Positions 8,198-18,050 are shown, numbered from the stretch's first letter. The stretch is 64,000 nt of DNA from Nematostella vectensis (GCF_932526225.1 NC_064041.1:8120313-8184312); one strand, 5' to 3'. Notes: generated by a model from the letters alone, not told the origin. Translations and numbers: made by a program.

Positions 8198-8269
8198 AGC
8201 AGAGTGGCGCAGTGGAAGCGTGCTGGGCCCAATACCCAGAGGTCCGAGGATCGAAACCTTGCTCTGCTA
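8198..8269 (+). tRNA. Initiator tRNA-Met body with CAA (Leu) anticodon
   Basis: Repeat 10. The loop reads CCCAATA instead of CCCATAA, giving anticodon CAA with T37. All stems, A1:U72, C33, A54 and A60 are intact, so this is an initiator body that would read UUG. The purine usual at residue 37 is lost. T6. Sister at 9714. Confidence 0.8.
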
Positions 8270-8522
8270 GAGGTGCGTCATTTTTTGGCGCTGATATCAA
8301 GAAGATTTACAAACATTAGCAATTGTATTCGAGCCAAAAAAGATTGTGTTTGTACAAAATTTCAAAACTACTCGCGCAAAATTATAGAGACTCTCTTGCA
8401 AGTTAAAAACTTTGTTTGATTGTTTTCAATGTGTCTTTATGATTTTGCGTTTGTATTTAAATATCCTGGAAAACAGTTCAGAACAGCCATATGCAGCTTC
8501 ATGTGGTTTAGTTCTGATTACT

Positions 8523-8595
8523 GGGGGATTAGCTCAAATGGTAGAGCGCCCGCTTAGCATGCGGGAGGTACCGGGATCGATACCCGGATTCTCCA
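8523..8595 (+). tRNA. tRNA-Ala-AGC: tRNA-Ala (AGC)
   Basis: Repeat 11. Reference bases; T6. Only 48 bp separate it from the next Gly. Confidence 0.96.
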
Positions 8596-8643
8596 GATTT
8601 TTTCGCTTCGTAAAGAGAAATCCATTTTTTAGGCAACTTTTAG

Positions 8644-8714
8644 GCACTGGTGTTTCAGTGGTAGAATTCTCGCCTGCCACGCGGGAAGCCCGGGTTCGAT
8701 TCCCGGCCAGTGCA
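8644..8714 (+). tRNA. tRNA-Gly-GCC: tRNA-Gly (GCC), T10
   Basis: Repeat 11. A45 form with T10, which breaks the first D-stem pair and touches the A box. Its usual leader was lost with about 150 bp of spacer; only the bases aggcaac and tttta precede it. Confidence 0.87.
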
Positions 8715-8878
8715 ATGTTTATTTTATTTTTGGCTGGAAAACATCAAATGCAAATGTCAGTACCTATATTTTCTATTAAACTCCTGTGTTGTGTACTTAA
8801 ATCGGTAAACTGCAAATTAAAAGCATAGCTTTAACACAAGAAACACAACAGATTTTACTTCCAAAGGCTTCAATGGTT

Positions 8879-8950
8879 AGCAGAGTGGCGCAGTGGAAGC
8901 GTGCTGGGCCCATAACCCAGAGGTCCGAGGATCGAAACCTTGCTCTGCTA
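8879..8950 (+). tRNA. tRNA-iMet-CAT: Initiator tRNA-Met (CAT)
   Basis: Repeat 11. Reference bases; T7. Confidence 0.96.
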
Positions 8951-9205
8951 GAGGTGCGTCATTTTTTTGGCGCTGATATCAAGAAGATAAACTAACATTA
9001 GCAATTGTATTCGAGCCAATAAAGATTGTGTTTGTACAAAATTTCAAAACTACTCGCGCAAAATTATAGAGACTCTCTTGCAAGCTAAAAACTTTGTTTG
9101 ATTGTTTTCAATGTGTCTTTATGATTTTGCGTTTGTATTTAAATATCCTGGAAAGCAGTTCAGAATCAGCCATATGCAGCTTCATGTGGTTTAGTTCTGA
9201 TTACT

Positions 9206-9278
9206 GGGGGATTAGCTCAAATGGTAGAGCGCCCGCTTAGCATGCGGGAGGTACCGGGATCGATACCCGGATTCTCCA
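9206..9278 (+). tRNA. tRNA-Ala-AGC: tRNA-Ala (AGC)
   Basis: Repeat 12. Reference bases; T7. Confidence 0.96.
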
Positions 9279-9476
9279 GATTTTTTTGCTTGGTAAAGAG
9301 AAATCCATTTTTTAGGCAATTTCGACTAAGTTAGAGTGCAAATAATGCCTATTGGAATAATAAAAAGTGTTTTAGAATTTGATTTTCAACCACCTCAGAA
9401 GACAGGTCTTATCAATCAAATCGACACGAATTTATTTTGTACTGTATCTGGAAATATTCTGCTGCTAAACAGGAAG

Positions 9477-9547
9477 GCACTGGTGGTTCAGTGGTAGAAT
9501 TCTCGCCTGCTACGCGGGAAGCCCGGGTTTGATTCCCGGCCAGTGCA
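9477..9547 (+). tRNA. tRNA-Gly body with GCT anticodon, T56
   Basis: Repeat 12. Same two changes as 2136. Confidence 0.75.
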
Positions 9548-9713
9548 ATGTTTTTATTTTGTTTTTGGCTGGAAAACATCAAATGCAAATGTCAGTACCT
9601 ATATTTTCTATGAAACTCCTGTGTTGTGTACTTAAATCGGTAAACTGCAAATTAAAAGCATAGCTTTAACACAAGAAACAAAACCGATTTTCCTTCCAAA
9701 GGCTTCAATGGTT

Positions 9714-9785
9714 AGCAGAGTGGCGCAGTGGAAGCGTGCTGGGCCCAATACCCAGAGGTCCGAGGATCGAAACCTTGCTCTGCTA
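9714..9785 (+). tRNA. Initiator tRNA-Met body with CAA anticodon
   Basis: Repeat 12. Same AATA loop as 8198; T6. Confidence 0.8.
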
Positions 9786-10038
9786 GAGGTGCGTCATTTT
9801 TTGGCGCTGATATCAAGAAGATTTACAAACATTAGCAATTGTATTCGAGCCAAAAAAGATTGTGTTTGTACAAAATTTCAAAACTACTCGCGCAAAATTA
9901 TAGAGACTCTCTTGCAAGTTAAAAACTTTGTTTGATTGTTTTCAATGTGTCTTTATGATTTTGCGTTTGTATTTAAATATCCTGGAAAACAGTTCAGAAC
10001 AGCCATATGCAGCTTCATGTGGTTTAGTTCTGATTACT

Positions 10039-10111
10039 GGGGGATTAGCTCAAATGGTAGAGCGCCCGCTTAGCATGCGGGAGGTACCGGGATCGATACC
10101 CGGATTCTCCA
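10039..10111 (+). tRNA. tRNA-Ala-AGC: tRNA-Ala (AGC)
   Basis: Repeat 13. Reference bases; T6. Confidence 0.96.
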
Positions 10112-10309
10112 GATTTTTTCGCTTCGTAAAGAGAAATCCATCTTTTAGGCAATTTCGACTAAGTTAGAGTGCAAATAATGCCTATTGGAATAATAAAAAG
10201 CGTTTTAGAATTTGATTTTCAACCACCTCAGAAGACAGGTCTTATCAATCAAATCGACACGAATTTATTTTGTACTGTATCTGGAAATATTCTGCTGCTA
10301 AACAGGAAG

Positions 10310-10380
10310 GCACTGGTGGTTCAGTGGTAGAATTCTCGCCTGCCACGCGGGAGGCCCGGGTTCGATTTCCAGCCAGTGCA
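10310..10380 (+). tRNA. tRNA-Gly-GCC: tRNA-Gly (GCC), G45, T61/A64
   Basis: Repeat 13. T61 gives a G53:U61 wobble and A64 a C50:A64 mismatch; last base of the B box core is altered. Same form at 19724, 35452 and 36285. Confidence 0.85.
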
Positions 10381-10544
10381 ATGTTTATTTTGTTTTTGGC
10401 TGGAAAACATCAAATGCAAATGTCAGTACCTATATTTTCTATTAAACTCCTGTGTTGTGTACTTAAATCGGTAAACTGCAAATTAAAATCATAGCTTTAA
10501 CACAAGAAACAAATCCGAATTTCCTCCCCAAGGCTTCAATCGTT

Positions 10545-10616
10545 AGCAGAGTGGCGCAGTGGAAGCGAGCTTGGCCCATAACCCAGAGGTCCGAGGATCG
10601 AAACCTTGCTCTGCTA
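10545..10616 (+). tRNA. tRNA-iMet-CAT: Initiator tRNA-Met (CAT), A25/T29
   Basis: Repeat 13, first type B leader. A25 and T29 break one D-stem pair and the 29:41 pair of the initiator G:C triplet. T7. Confidence 0.82.
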
Positions 10617-10872
10617 GAGGTGCGTCATTTTTTTGTCGCTGATATCAAGAAGAGAAACAAAACATTAGCAATTGTATTCGAGCCAATAAAGATTGTGTTT
10701 GTACAAAATTTCAAAACTACTCGCGCAAAATTATAGAGACTCTTTTGCAAGCTAAAAACTTTGTTTGATTGTTTTCAATGTGTCTTTATGATTTTGCGTT
10801 TGTATTTAAATATCCTGGAAAGCAGTTCAGAATCAGCCATATGCAGCTTCATGTGGTTTAGTTCTGATTACT

Positions 10873-10945
10873 GGGGGATTAGCTCAAATGGTAGAGCGCC
10901 CGCTTAGCATGCGGGAGGTACCGGGATCGATACCCGGATTCTCCA
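10873..10945 (+). tRNA. tRNA-Ala-AGC: tRNA-Ala (AGC)
   Basis: Repeat 14. Reference bases; T6. Confidence 0.96.
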
Positions 10946-11143
10946 GATTTTTTCGCTTGGTAAAGAGAAATCCATTTTTTAGGCAATTTCGACTAAGTTA
11001 GAGTGCAAATAATGCCTATTGGAATAATAAAAAGTGTTTTAGAATTTGATTTTCAACCACCTCAGAAGACAGGTCTTATCAATCAAATCGACGCGAATTT
11101 ATTTTGTACTGTATCTGGAAATATTTTGCTGCTAAACAGGAAG

Positions 11144-11214
11144 GCACTGGTGGTTCAGTGGTAGAATTCTCGCCTGCCACGCGGGAAGCCCGGGTTCGAT
11201 TCCCGGCCAGTGCA
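11144..11214 (+). tRNA. tRNA-Gly-GCC: tRNA-Gly (GCC)
   Basis: Repeat 14. Reference A45 form. Confidence 0.96.
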
Positions 11215-11378
11215 ATGTTTATTTTGTTTTTGGCTGGAACACATCAAATGCAAATGTCAGTACCTATATTTTCTATTAAAGTCCTGTGTTGTGTACTTAA
11301 ATCGGTGAACTGTAGATTAAAAGCATAGCTTTAACACAAGAAACAAAACCGAATTTCCTCCCCAAGGCTTCAATCGTT

Positions 11379-11450
11379 AGCAGAGTGGCGCAGTGGAAGC
11401 GTGCTGAGCCCAAAACCCAGAGGTCCGAGGATCGAAACCTTGCTCTGCTA
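11379..11450 (+). tRNA. Initiator tRNA-Met body with CAA anticodon, A30
   Basis: Repeat 14. T36 to A gives loop CCCAAAA and anticodon CAA, by a different route from 8198. A30 also breaks the middle G:C pair. T7. Confidence 0.78.
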
Positions 11451-11706
11451 AAGGTGCGTCATTTTTTTGTCGAAGATATCAAGAAGAGAAACAAAACATT
11501 AGCAATTGTATTCGAGCCAATAAAGATTGTGTTTGTACAAAATTTCAAAACTACTCGCGCAAAATTATAGAGACTCTCTTGCAAGCTAAAAACTGTGTTT
11601 GATTGTTTTCAACGTGTCTTTATGATTTTGCGTTTGTATTTAAATATCCTGGAAAGCAGTTCAGAATCAGCCATATGCAGCTTCATGTGCTTTAGTTCTG
11701 ATTACT

Positions 11707-11779
11707 GGGGAATTAGCTCAAATGGTAGAGCGCCCGCTTAGCATGCGGGAGGTACCGGGATCGATACCCGGATTTTCCA
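11707..11779 (+). tRNA. tRNA-Ala-AGC: tRNA-Ala (AGC), A5/T69 acceptor
   Basis: Repeat 15. Acceptor GGGGAAT with ATTTTCC: A5 turns the G5:U68 wobble into A:U and T69 turns G4:C69 into a wobble, so all seven pairs hold and G3:U70 stays. Same form at 21955 and 39349. T7. Confidence 0.92.
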
Positions 11780-11977
11780 GATTTTTTTGCTTGGTAAAGA
11801 GAAATCCATTTTTTAGGCAATTTCGACTAAGTTAGAGTGCAAATAATGCCTATTGGAATAATAAAAAGCGTTTTAGAATTTGATTTTCAACCACCTCAGA
11901 AGACAGGTCTTATCAATCAAATCGACACGAATTTATTTTGTACTGTATCTGGAAATATTCTGCTGCTAAACAGGAAG

Positions 11978-12048
11978 GCACTGGTGGTTCAGTGGTAGAA
12001 TTCTCGCCTGCCACGCGGGAAGCCCGGGTTCGATTCCCGGCCAGTGCA
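11978..12048 (+). tRNA. tRNA-Gly-GCC: tRNA-Gly (GCC)
   Basis: Repeat 15. Reference A45 form. Confidence 0.96.
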
Positions 12049-12212
12049 ATGTTTATTTTGTTTTTGGCTGGAAAACATCAAATGCAAATGTCAGTACCTA
12101 TATTTTCTATGAAACTCCTGTGTTGTGTACTTAAATCGGTAAACTGCAAATAAAAATCATAGCTTTAACACAAGAAACAAAACCGAATTTCCTCCCCAAG
12201 GCTTCAATCATT

Positions 12213-12284
12213 AGCAGAGTGGCGCAGTGGAAGCGTGCTGGGCCCATAACCCAGAGGTCCGAGGATCGAAACCTTGCTCTGCTA
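12213..12284 (+). tRNA. tRNA-iMet-CAT: Initiator tRNA-Met (CAT)
   Basis: Repeat 15. Reference bases; T5. Confidence 0.96.
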
Positions 12285-12540
12285 GAGGTGCGTCTTTTTG
12301 TTGTCGAAGATATCAAGAAGAGAAACAAAACATTAGCAATTGTATTCGAGCCAATAAAGATTGTGTTTGTCCAAAATTTCAAAACTACTCGCGTAAAATT
12401 ATAGAGACTCTCTTGCAAGCTAAAAACTTTGTTTGATTGTTTTCAATGTGTCTTTATGATTTTGCGTTTGTATTTAAATATCCTGGAAAGCAGTTCAGAA
12501 TCAGCCATATGCAGCTTCATGTGGTTTAGTTCTGATTACT

Positions 12541-12613
12541 GGGGGATTAGCTCAAATGGTAGAGCGCCCGCTTAGCATGCGGGAGGTACCGGGATCGATA
12601 CCCGGATTCTCCA
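12541..12613 (+). tRNA. tRNA-Ala-AGC: tRNA-Ala (AGC)
   Basis: Repeat 16. Reference bases; T6. Confidence 0.96.
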
Positions 12614-12811
12614 GATTTTTTCGCTTGGTAAAGAGAAATCCATTTTTTAGGCAATTTCGACTAAGTTAGAGTGCAAATAATGCCTATTGGAATAATAAAA
12701 AGCGTTTTAGAATTTGATTTTCAACCACCTCAGAAGACAGGTCTTATCAATCAAATCGACACGAATTTATTTTGTACTGTATCTGGAAATATTCTGCTGC
12801 TAAACAGGAAG

Positions 12812-12882
12812 GCACTGGTGGTTCAGTGGTAGAATTCTCGCCTGACACGCAGGAGGCCCGGGTTCGATTCCCGGCCAGTGCA
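12812..12882 (+). tRNA. tRNA-Gly body with GAC (Val) anticodon, A41
   Basis: Repeat 16. C35 to A gives loop CTGACAC and anticodon GAC, which would read valine GUC/GUU. A41 leaves a C29:A41 mismatch. G45 form. The related copy at 20558 has this mismatch repaired. Confidence 0.78.
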
Positions 12883-13046
12883 ATGTTTATTTTGTTTTTG
12901 GCTGGAAAACATCAAATGCAAATGTCAGTACCTATATTTTCTATGAAACTCCTGTGTTGTGTACTTAAATCGGTAAACTGCAAATTAAAATCATAGCTTT
13001 AGCACAAGAAACAAAACCGAATTTCCTCCCCAAGGCTTCAATCATT

Positions 13047-13118
13047 AGCAGAGTGGCGCAGTGGAAGCGTGCTGGGCCCATAACCCAGAGGTCCGAGGAT
13101 CGAAACCTTGCTCTGCTA
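13047..13118 (+). tRNA. tRNA-iMet-CAT: Initiator tRNA-Met (CAT)
   Basis: Repeat 16. Reference bases; T4. Confidence 0.96.
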
Positions 13119-13374
13119 GAGGTGCGTCATTTTGTTGTCGAAGATATCAAGAAGAGAAACAAAACATTAGCAATTGTATTCGAGCCAATAAAGATTGTGT
13201 TTGTACAAAATTTCAAAACTACTCGCGCAAAATTATAGAGACTCTCTTGCAAGCTAAAAACTTTGTTTGATTGTTTTCAATGTGTTTTTATGATTTTGCG
13301 TTTGTATTTAAATATCCTGGAAAACAGTTCAGAATCAGCCATATGCAGCTTCATGTGGTTTAGTTCTGATTACT

Positions 13375-13447
13375 GGGGGATTAGCTCAAATGGTAGAGCG
13401 CCCGCTTAGCATGCGGGAGGTACCGGGATCGATACCCGGATTCTCCA
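13375..13447 (+). tRNA. tRNA-Ala-AGC: tRNA-Ala (AGC)
   Basis: Repeat 17. Reference bases, but the first terminator is broken (TTTCTT); the next T6 is about 30 bp on. Confidence 0.95.
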
Positions 13448-13645
13448 GATTTCTTCGCTTGGTAAAGAGAAATCCATTTTTTAGGCAATTTCGACTAAGT
13501 TAGAGTGCAAATAATGCCTATTGGAATAATAAAAAGCGTTTTAGAATTTGATTTTCAACCACCTCAGAAGACAGGTCTTATCAATCAAATCGACGCGAAT
13601 TTATTTTGTACTGTATCTGGAAATATTTTGCTGCTAAACAGGAAG

Positions 13646-13716
13646 GCACTGGTGGTTCAGTGGTAGAATTCTCGCCTGCCACGCGGGAAGCCCGGGTTCG
13701 ATTCCCGGCCAGTGCA
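13646..13716 (+). tRNA. tRNA-Gly-GCC: tRNA-Gly (GCC)
   Basis: Repeat 17. Reference A45 form. Confidence 0.96.
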
Positions 13717-13880
13717 ATGTTTATTTTGTTTTTGGCTGGAAAACATCAAATGCAAATGTCAGTACCTATATTTTCTATGAAACTCCTGTGTTGTGTACTT
13801 AAATCGGTAAACTGCAAATTAAAATCATAGCTTTAACACAAGAAACAAAACCGAATTTCCTCCCCAAGGCTTCAATCATT

Positions 13881-13952
13881 AGCAGAGTTGCGCAGTGGAA
13901 GCGTGCTGGGCCCATAACCCAGAGGTCCGAGGATCGAAACCTTGCTCTGCTA
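13881..13952 (+). tRNA. tRNA-iMet-CAT: Initiator tRNA-Met (CAT), T9
   Basis: Repeat 17. T9 departs from the A-box purine; T5. Confidence 0.9.
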
Positions 13953-14208
13953 GAGGTGCGTCTTTTTGTTGTCGAAGATATCAAGAAGAGAAACAAAACA
14001 TTAGCAATTGTATTCGAGCCAATAAAGATTGTGTTTGTACAAAATTTCAAAACTACTCGCGCAAAATTATAGAGACTCTCTTGCAAGCTAAAAACTTTGT
14101 TTGATTGTTTTCAATGTGTCTTTATGATTTTGCGTTTGTATTTAAATATCCTGGAAAGCAGTTCAGAATCAGCCATATGCAGCTTCATGTGGTTTAGTTC
14201 TGATTACT

Positions 14209-14281
14209 GGGGGATTAGCTCAAATGGTAGAGCGCCCGCTTAGCATGCGGGAGGTACCGGGATCGATACCCGGATTCTCCA
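14209..14281 (+). tRNA. tRNA-Ala-AGC: tRNA-Ala (AGC)
   Basis: Repeat 18. Reference bases; T6. Confidence 0.96.
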
Positions 14282-14479
14282 GATTTTTTCGCTTGGTAAA
14301 GAGAAATCCATTTTTTAGGCAATTTCGACTAAGTTAGAGTGCAAATAATGCCTATTGGAATAATAAAAAGCGTTTTAGAATTTGATTTTCAACCACCTCA
14401 GAAGACAGGTCTTATCAATCAAATCGACGCGAATTTATTTTGTACTGTATCTGGAAATATTTTGCTGCTAAACAGGAAG

Positions 14480-14550
14480 GCACTGGTGGTTCAGTGGTAG
14501 AATTCTCGCCTGCCACGCGGGAAGCCCGGGTTCGATTCCCGGCCAGTGCA
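14480..14550 (+). tRNA. tRNA-Gly-GCC: tRNA-Gly (GCC)
   Basis: Repeat 18. Reference A45 form. Confidence 0.96.
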
Positions 14551-14714
14551 ATGTTTATTTTGTTTTTGGCTGGAAAACATCAAATGCAAATGTCAGTACC
14601 TATATTTTCTATGAAACTCCTGTGTTGTGTACTTAAATCGGTAAACTGCAAATTAAAATCATAGCTTTAGCACAAGAAACAAAACCGAATTTCCTCCCCA
14701 AGGCTTCAATCATT

Positions 14715-14786
14715 AGCAGAGTGGCGCAGTGGAAGCGTGCTGGGCCCATAACCCAGAGGTCCGAGGATCGAAACCTTGCTCTGCTA
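14715..14786 (+). tRNA. tRNA-iMet-CAT: Initiator tRNA-Met (CAT)
   Basis: Repeat 18. Reference bases; T4. Confidence 0.96.
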
Positions 14787-15042
14787 GAGGTGCGTCATTT
14801 TGTTGTCGAAGATATCAAGAAGAGAAACAAAACATTAGCAATTGTATTCGAGCCAATAAAGATTGTGTTTGTACAAAATTTCAAAACTACTCGCGCAAAA
14901 TTATAGAGACTCTCTTGCAAGCTAAAAACTTTGTTTGATTGTTTTCAATGTGTTTTTATGATTTTGCGTTTGTATTTAAATATCCTGGAAAACAGTTCAG
15001 AATCAGCCATATGCAGCTTCATGTGGTTTAGTTCTGATTACT

Positions 15043-15115
15043 GGGGGATTAGCTCAAATGGTAGAGCGCCCGCTTAGCATGCGGGAGGTACCGGGATCGA
15101 TACCCGGATTCTCCA
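15043..15115 (+). tRNA. tRNA-Ala-AGC: tRNA-Ala (AGC)
   Basis: Repeat 19. Reference bases; T6. Confidence 0.96.
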
Positions 15116-15313
15116 GATTTTTTCGCTTGGTAAAGAGAAATCCATTTTTTAGGCAATTTCGACTAAGTTAGAGTGCAAATAATGCCTATTGGAATAATAA
15201 AAAGCGTTTTAGAATTTGATTTTCAACCACCTCAGAAGACAGGTCTTATCAATCAAATCGACGCGAATTTATTTTGTACTGTATCTGGAAATATTTTGCT
15301 GCTAAACAGGAAG

Positions 15314-15384
15314 GCACTGGTGGTTCAGTGGTAGAATTCTCGCCTGCCACGCGGGAAGCCCGGGTTCGATTCCCGGCCAGTGCA
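15314..15384 (+). tRNA. tRNA-Gly-GCC: tRNA-Gly (GCC)
   Basis: Repeat 19. Reference A45 form. Confidence 0.96.
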
Positions 15385-15548
15385 ATGTTTATTTTGTTTT
15401 TGGCTGGAAAACATCAAATGCAAATGTCAGTACCTATATTTTCTATGAAACTCCTGTGTTGTGTACTTAAATCGGTAAACTGCAAATTAAAATCATAGCT
15501 TTAGCACAAGAAACAAAACCGAATTTCCTCCCCAAGGCTTCAATCATT

Positions 15549-15620
15549 AGCAGAGTGGCGCAGTGGAAGCGTGCTGGGCCCATAACCCAGAGGTCCGAGG
15601 ATCGAAACCTTGCTCTGCTA
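15549..15620 (+). tRNA. tRNA-iMet-CAT: Initiator tRNA-Met (CAT)
   Basis: Repeat 19. Reference bases; T4. Confidence 0.96.
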
Positions 15621-15876
15621 GAGGTGCGTCATTTTGTTGTCGAAGATATCAAGAAGAGAAACAAAACATTAGCAATTGTATTCGAGCCAATAAAGATTGT
15701 GTTTGTACAAAATTTCAAAACTACTCGCGCAAAATTATAGAGACTCTCTTGCAAGCTAAAAACTTTGTTTGATTGTTTTCAATGTGTTTTTATGATTTTG
15801 CGTTTGTATTTAAATATCCTGGAAAACAGTTCAGAATCAGCCATATGCAGCTTCATGTGGTTTAGTTCTGATTACT

Positions 15877-15949
15877 GGGGGATTAGCTCAAATGGTAGAG
15901 CGCCCGCTTAGCATGCGGGAGGTACCGGGATCGATACCCGGATTCTCCA
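15877..15949 (+). tRNA. tRNA-Ala-AGC: tRNA-Ala (AGC)
   Basis: Repeat 20. Reference bases with the broken TTTCTT terminator also seen at 13375. Confidence 0.95.
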
Positions 15950-16147
15950 GATTTCTTCGCTTGGTAAAGAGAAATCCATTTTTTAGGCAATTTCGACTAA
16001 GTTAGAGTGCAAATAATGCCTATTGGAATAATAAAAAGCGTTTTAGAATTTGATTTTCAACCACCTCAGAAGACAGGTCTTATCAATCAAATCGACGCGA
16101 ATTTATTTTGTACTGTATCTGGAAATATTTTGCTGCTGAACAGGAAG

Positions 16148-16218
16148 GCACTGGTGGTTCAGTGGTAGAATTCTCGCCTGCCACGCGGGAAGCCCGGGTT
16201 CGATTCCCGGCCAGTGCA
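16148..16218 (+). tRNA. tRNA-Gly-GCC: tRNA-Gly (GCC)
   Basis: Repeat 20. Reference A45 form. Confidence 0.96.
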
Positions 16219-16382
16219 ATGTTTATTTTGTTTTTGGCTGGAAAACATCAAATGCAAATGTCAGTACCTATATTTTCTATGAAACTCCTGTGTTGTGTAC
16301 TTAAATCGGTAAACTGCAAATTAAAATCATAGCTTTAACACAAGAAACAAAACCGAATTTCCTCCCCAAGGCTTCAATCATT

Positions 16383-16454
16383 AGCAGAGTGGCGCAGTGG
16401 AAGCGTGCTGGGCCCATAACCCAGAGGTCCGAGGATCGAAACCTTGCTCTGCTA
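16383..16454 (+). tRNA. tRNA-iMet-CAT: Initiator tRNA-Met (CAT)
   Basis: Repeat 20. Reference bases; T5. Confidence 0.96.
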
Positions 16455-16710
16455 GAGGTGCGTCTTTTTGTTGTCGAAGATATCAAGAAGAGAAACAAAA
16501 CATTAGCAATTGTATTCGAGCCAATAAAGATTGTGTTTGTACAAAATTTCAAAACTACTCGCGCAAAATTATAGAGACTCTCTTGCAAGCTAAAAACTTT
16601 GTTTGATTGTTTTCAATGTGTCTTTATGATTTTGCGTTTGTATTTAAATATCCTGGAAAGCAGTTCAGAATCAGCCATATGCAGCTTCATGTGGTTTAGT
16701 TCTGATTACT

Positions 16711-16783
16711 GGGAGATTAGCTCAAATGGTAGAGCGCCCGCTTAGCATGCGGGAGGTACCGGGATCGATACCCGGATTCTCCA
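16711..16783 (+). tRNA. tRNA-Ala-AGC: tRNA-Ala (AGC), A4
   Basis: Repeat 21. A4 gives an A4:C69 mismatch beside G3:U70; T6. Confidence 0.9.
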
Positions 16784-16981
16784 GATTTTTTCGCTTGGTA
16801 AAGAGAAATCCATTTTTTAGGCAATTTCGACTAAGTTAGAGTGCAAATAATGCCTATTGGAATAATAAAAAGCGTTTTAGAATTATATTTTCAACCACCT
16901 CAGAAGACAGGTCTTATCAATCAAATCGACGCGAATTTATTTTGTACTGTATCTGGAAATATTTTGCTGCTAAACAGGAAG

Positions 16982-17052
16982 GCACTGGTGGTTCAGTGGT
17001 AGAATTCTCGCCTGCCACGCGGGAAGCCCGGGTTCGATTCCCGGCCAGTGCA
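16982..17052 (+). tRNA. tRNA-Gly-GCC: tRNA-Gly (GCC)
   Basis: Repeat 21. Reference A45 form. Confidence 0.96.
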
Positions 17053-17216
17053 ATGTTTATTTTGTTTTTGGCTGGAAAACATCAAATGCAAATGTCAGTA
17101 CCTATATTTTCTATGAAACTCCTGTGTTGTGTACTTAAATCGGTAAACTGCAAATTAAAATCATAGCTTTAGCACAAGAAACAAAACCGAATTTCCTCCC
17201 CAAGGCTTCAATCGTT

Positions 17217-17288
17217 AGCAGAGTGGCGCAGTGGAAGCGTGCTGGGCCCATAACCCAGAGGTCCGAGGATCGAAACCTTGCTCTGCTA
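17217..17288 (+). tRNA. tRNA-iMet-CAT: Initiator tRNA-Met (CAT)
   Basis: Repeat 21. Reference bases; T4. Confidence 0.96.
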
Positions 17289-17544
17289 GAGGTGCGTCAT
17301 TTTGTTGTCGAAGATATCAAGAAGAGAAACAAAACATTAGCAATTGTATTCGAGCCAATAAAGATTGTGTTTGTACAAAATTTCAAAACTACTCGCGCAA
17401 AATTATAGAGACTCTCTTGCAAGCTAAAAACTTTGTTTGATTGTTTTCAATGTGTCTTTATGATTTTGCGTTTGTATTTAAATATCCTGGAAAGCAGTTC
17501 AGAATCAGCCATATGCAGCTTCATGTGGTTTAGTTCTGATTACT

Positions 17545-17617
17545 GGGGGATTAGCTCAAATGGTAGAGCGCCCGCTTAGCATGCGGGAGGTACCGGGATC
17601 GATACCCGGATTCTCCA
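17545..17617 (+). tRNA. tRNA-Ala-AGC: tRNA-Ala (AGC)
   Basis: Repeat 22. Reference bases; T7. Confidence 0.96.
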
Positions 17618-17815
17618 GATTTTTTTGCTTGGTAAAGAGAAATCCATTTTTTAGGCAATTTCGACTAAGTTAGAGTGCAAATAATGCCTATTGGAATAAT
17701 AAAAAGTGTTTTAGAATTTGATTTTCAACCACCTCAGAAGACAGGTCTTATCAATCAAATCGACGCGAATTTATTTTGTACTGTATCTGGAAATATTTTG
17801 CTGCTAAACAGGAAG

Positions 17816-17886
17816 GCACTGGTGGTTCAGTGGTAGAATTCTCGCCTGCCACGCGTGAAGCCCGGGTTCGATTACCTGCCAGTGCA
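17816..17886 (+). tRNA. tRNA-Gly-GCC: tRNA-Gly (GCC), T42, A61/T64
   Basis: Repeat 22. T42 opens 28:42; A61 and T64 break two T-stem pairs, and A61 damages the B box. Likely weak. Same form at 24728 and 42957. Confidence 0.75.
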
Positions 17887-18050
17887 ATGTTTATTTTGTT
17901 TTTGGCTGGAAAACATCAAATGCAAATGTCAGTACCTATATTTTCTATTAAACTCCTGTGTTGTGTACTTAAAACGGTAAACTGCAAATTAAAAGCATAG
18001 CTTTAACACAAGAAACAAAACCGATTTTCCTTCCAAAGGCTTCAATGGTC

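Larger units (their letters stand above)
7690..8595 (+). repeat. Unit block with GCT-Gly and CAA-iMet, copied at 9206-10111
   Basis: Both blocks carry Gly with anticodon GCT and T56, followed by iMet with the AATA loop change, at an offset of exactly 1516 bp. Confidence 0.8.
11144..12048 (+). repeat. Marked block, copied at 21392-22296 and 38786-39691
   Basis: Gly, iMet with A30, Ala with A5/T69 and Gly recur at an offset of 10248 bp and then 17394 bp. The spacers also share ggaacacatc and gtgaactgtag. Confidence 0.85.

Noticed and set aside
8198-8269. A true tRNA-Leu (CAA) gene
   Set aside because: No long variable arm; body, A1:U72 and A54/A60 are those of the initiator.
8412-8828. 138-codon open frame, the longest in the window
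   Set aside because: Formed by the spacer deletion that joins two shadow frames; it covers a tRNA-Ala and a tRNA-Gly.
12131-12418. 95-codon minus-strand frame repeated in type B units
   Set aside because: Antisense to iMet and its spacers, broken in other units by single bases.
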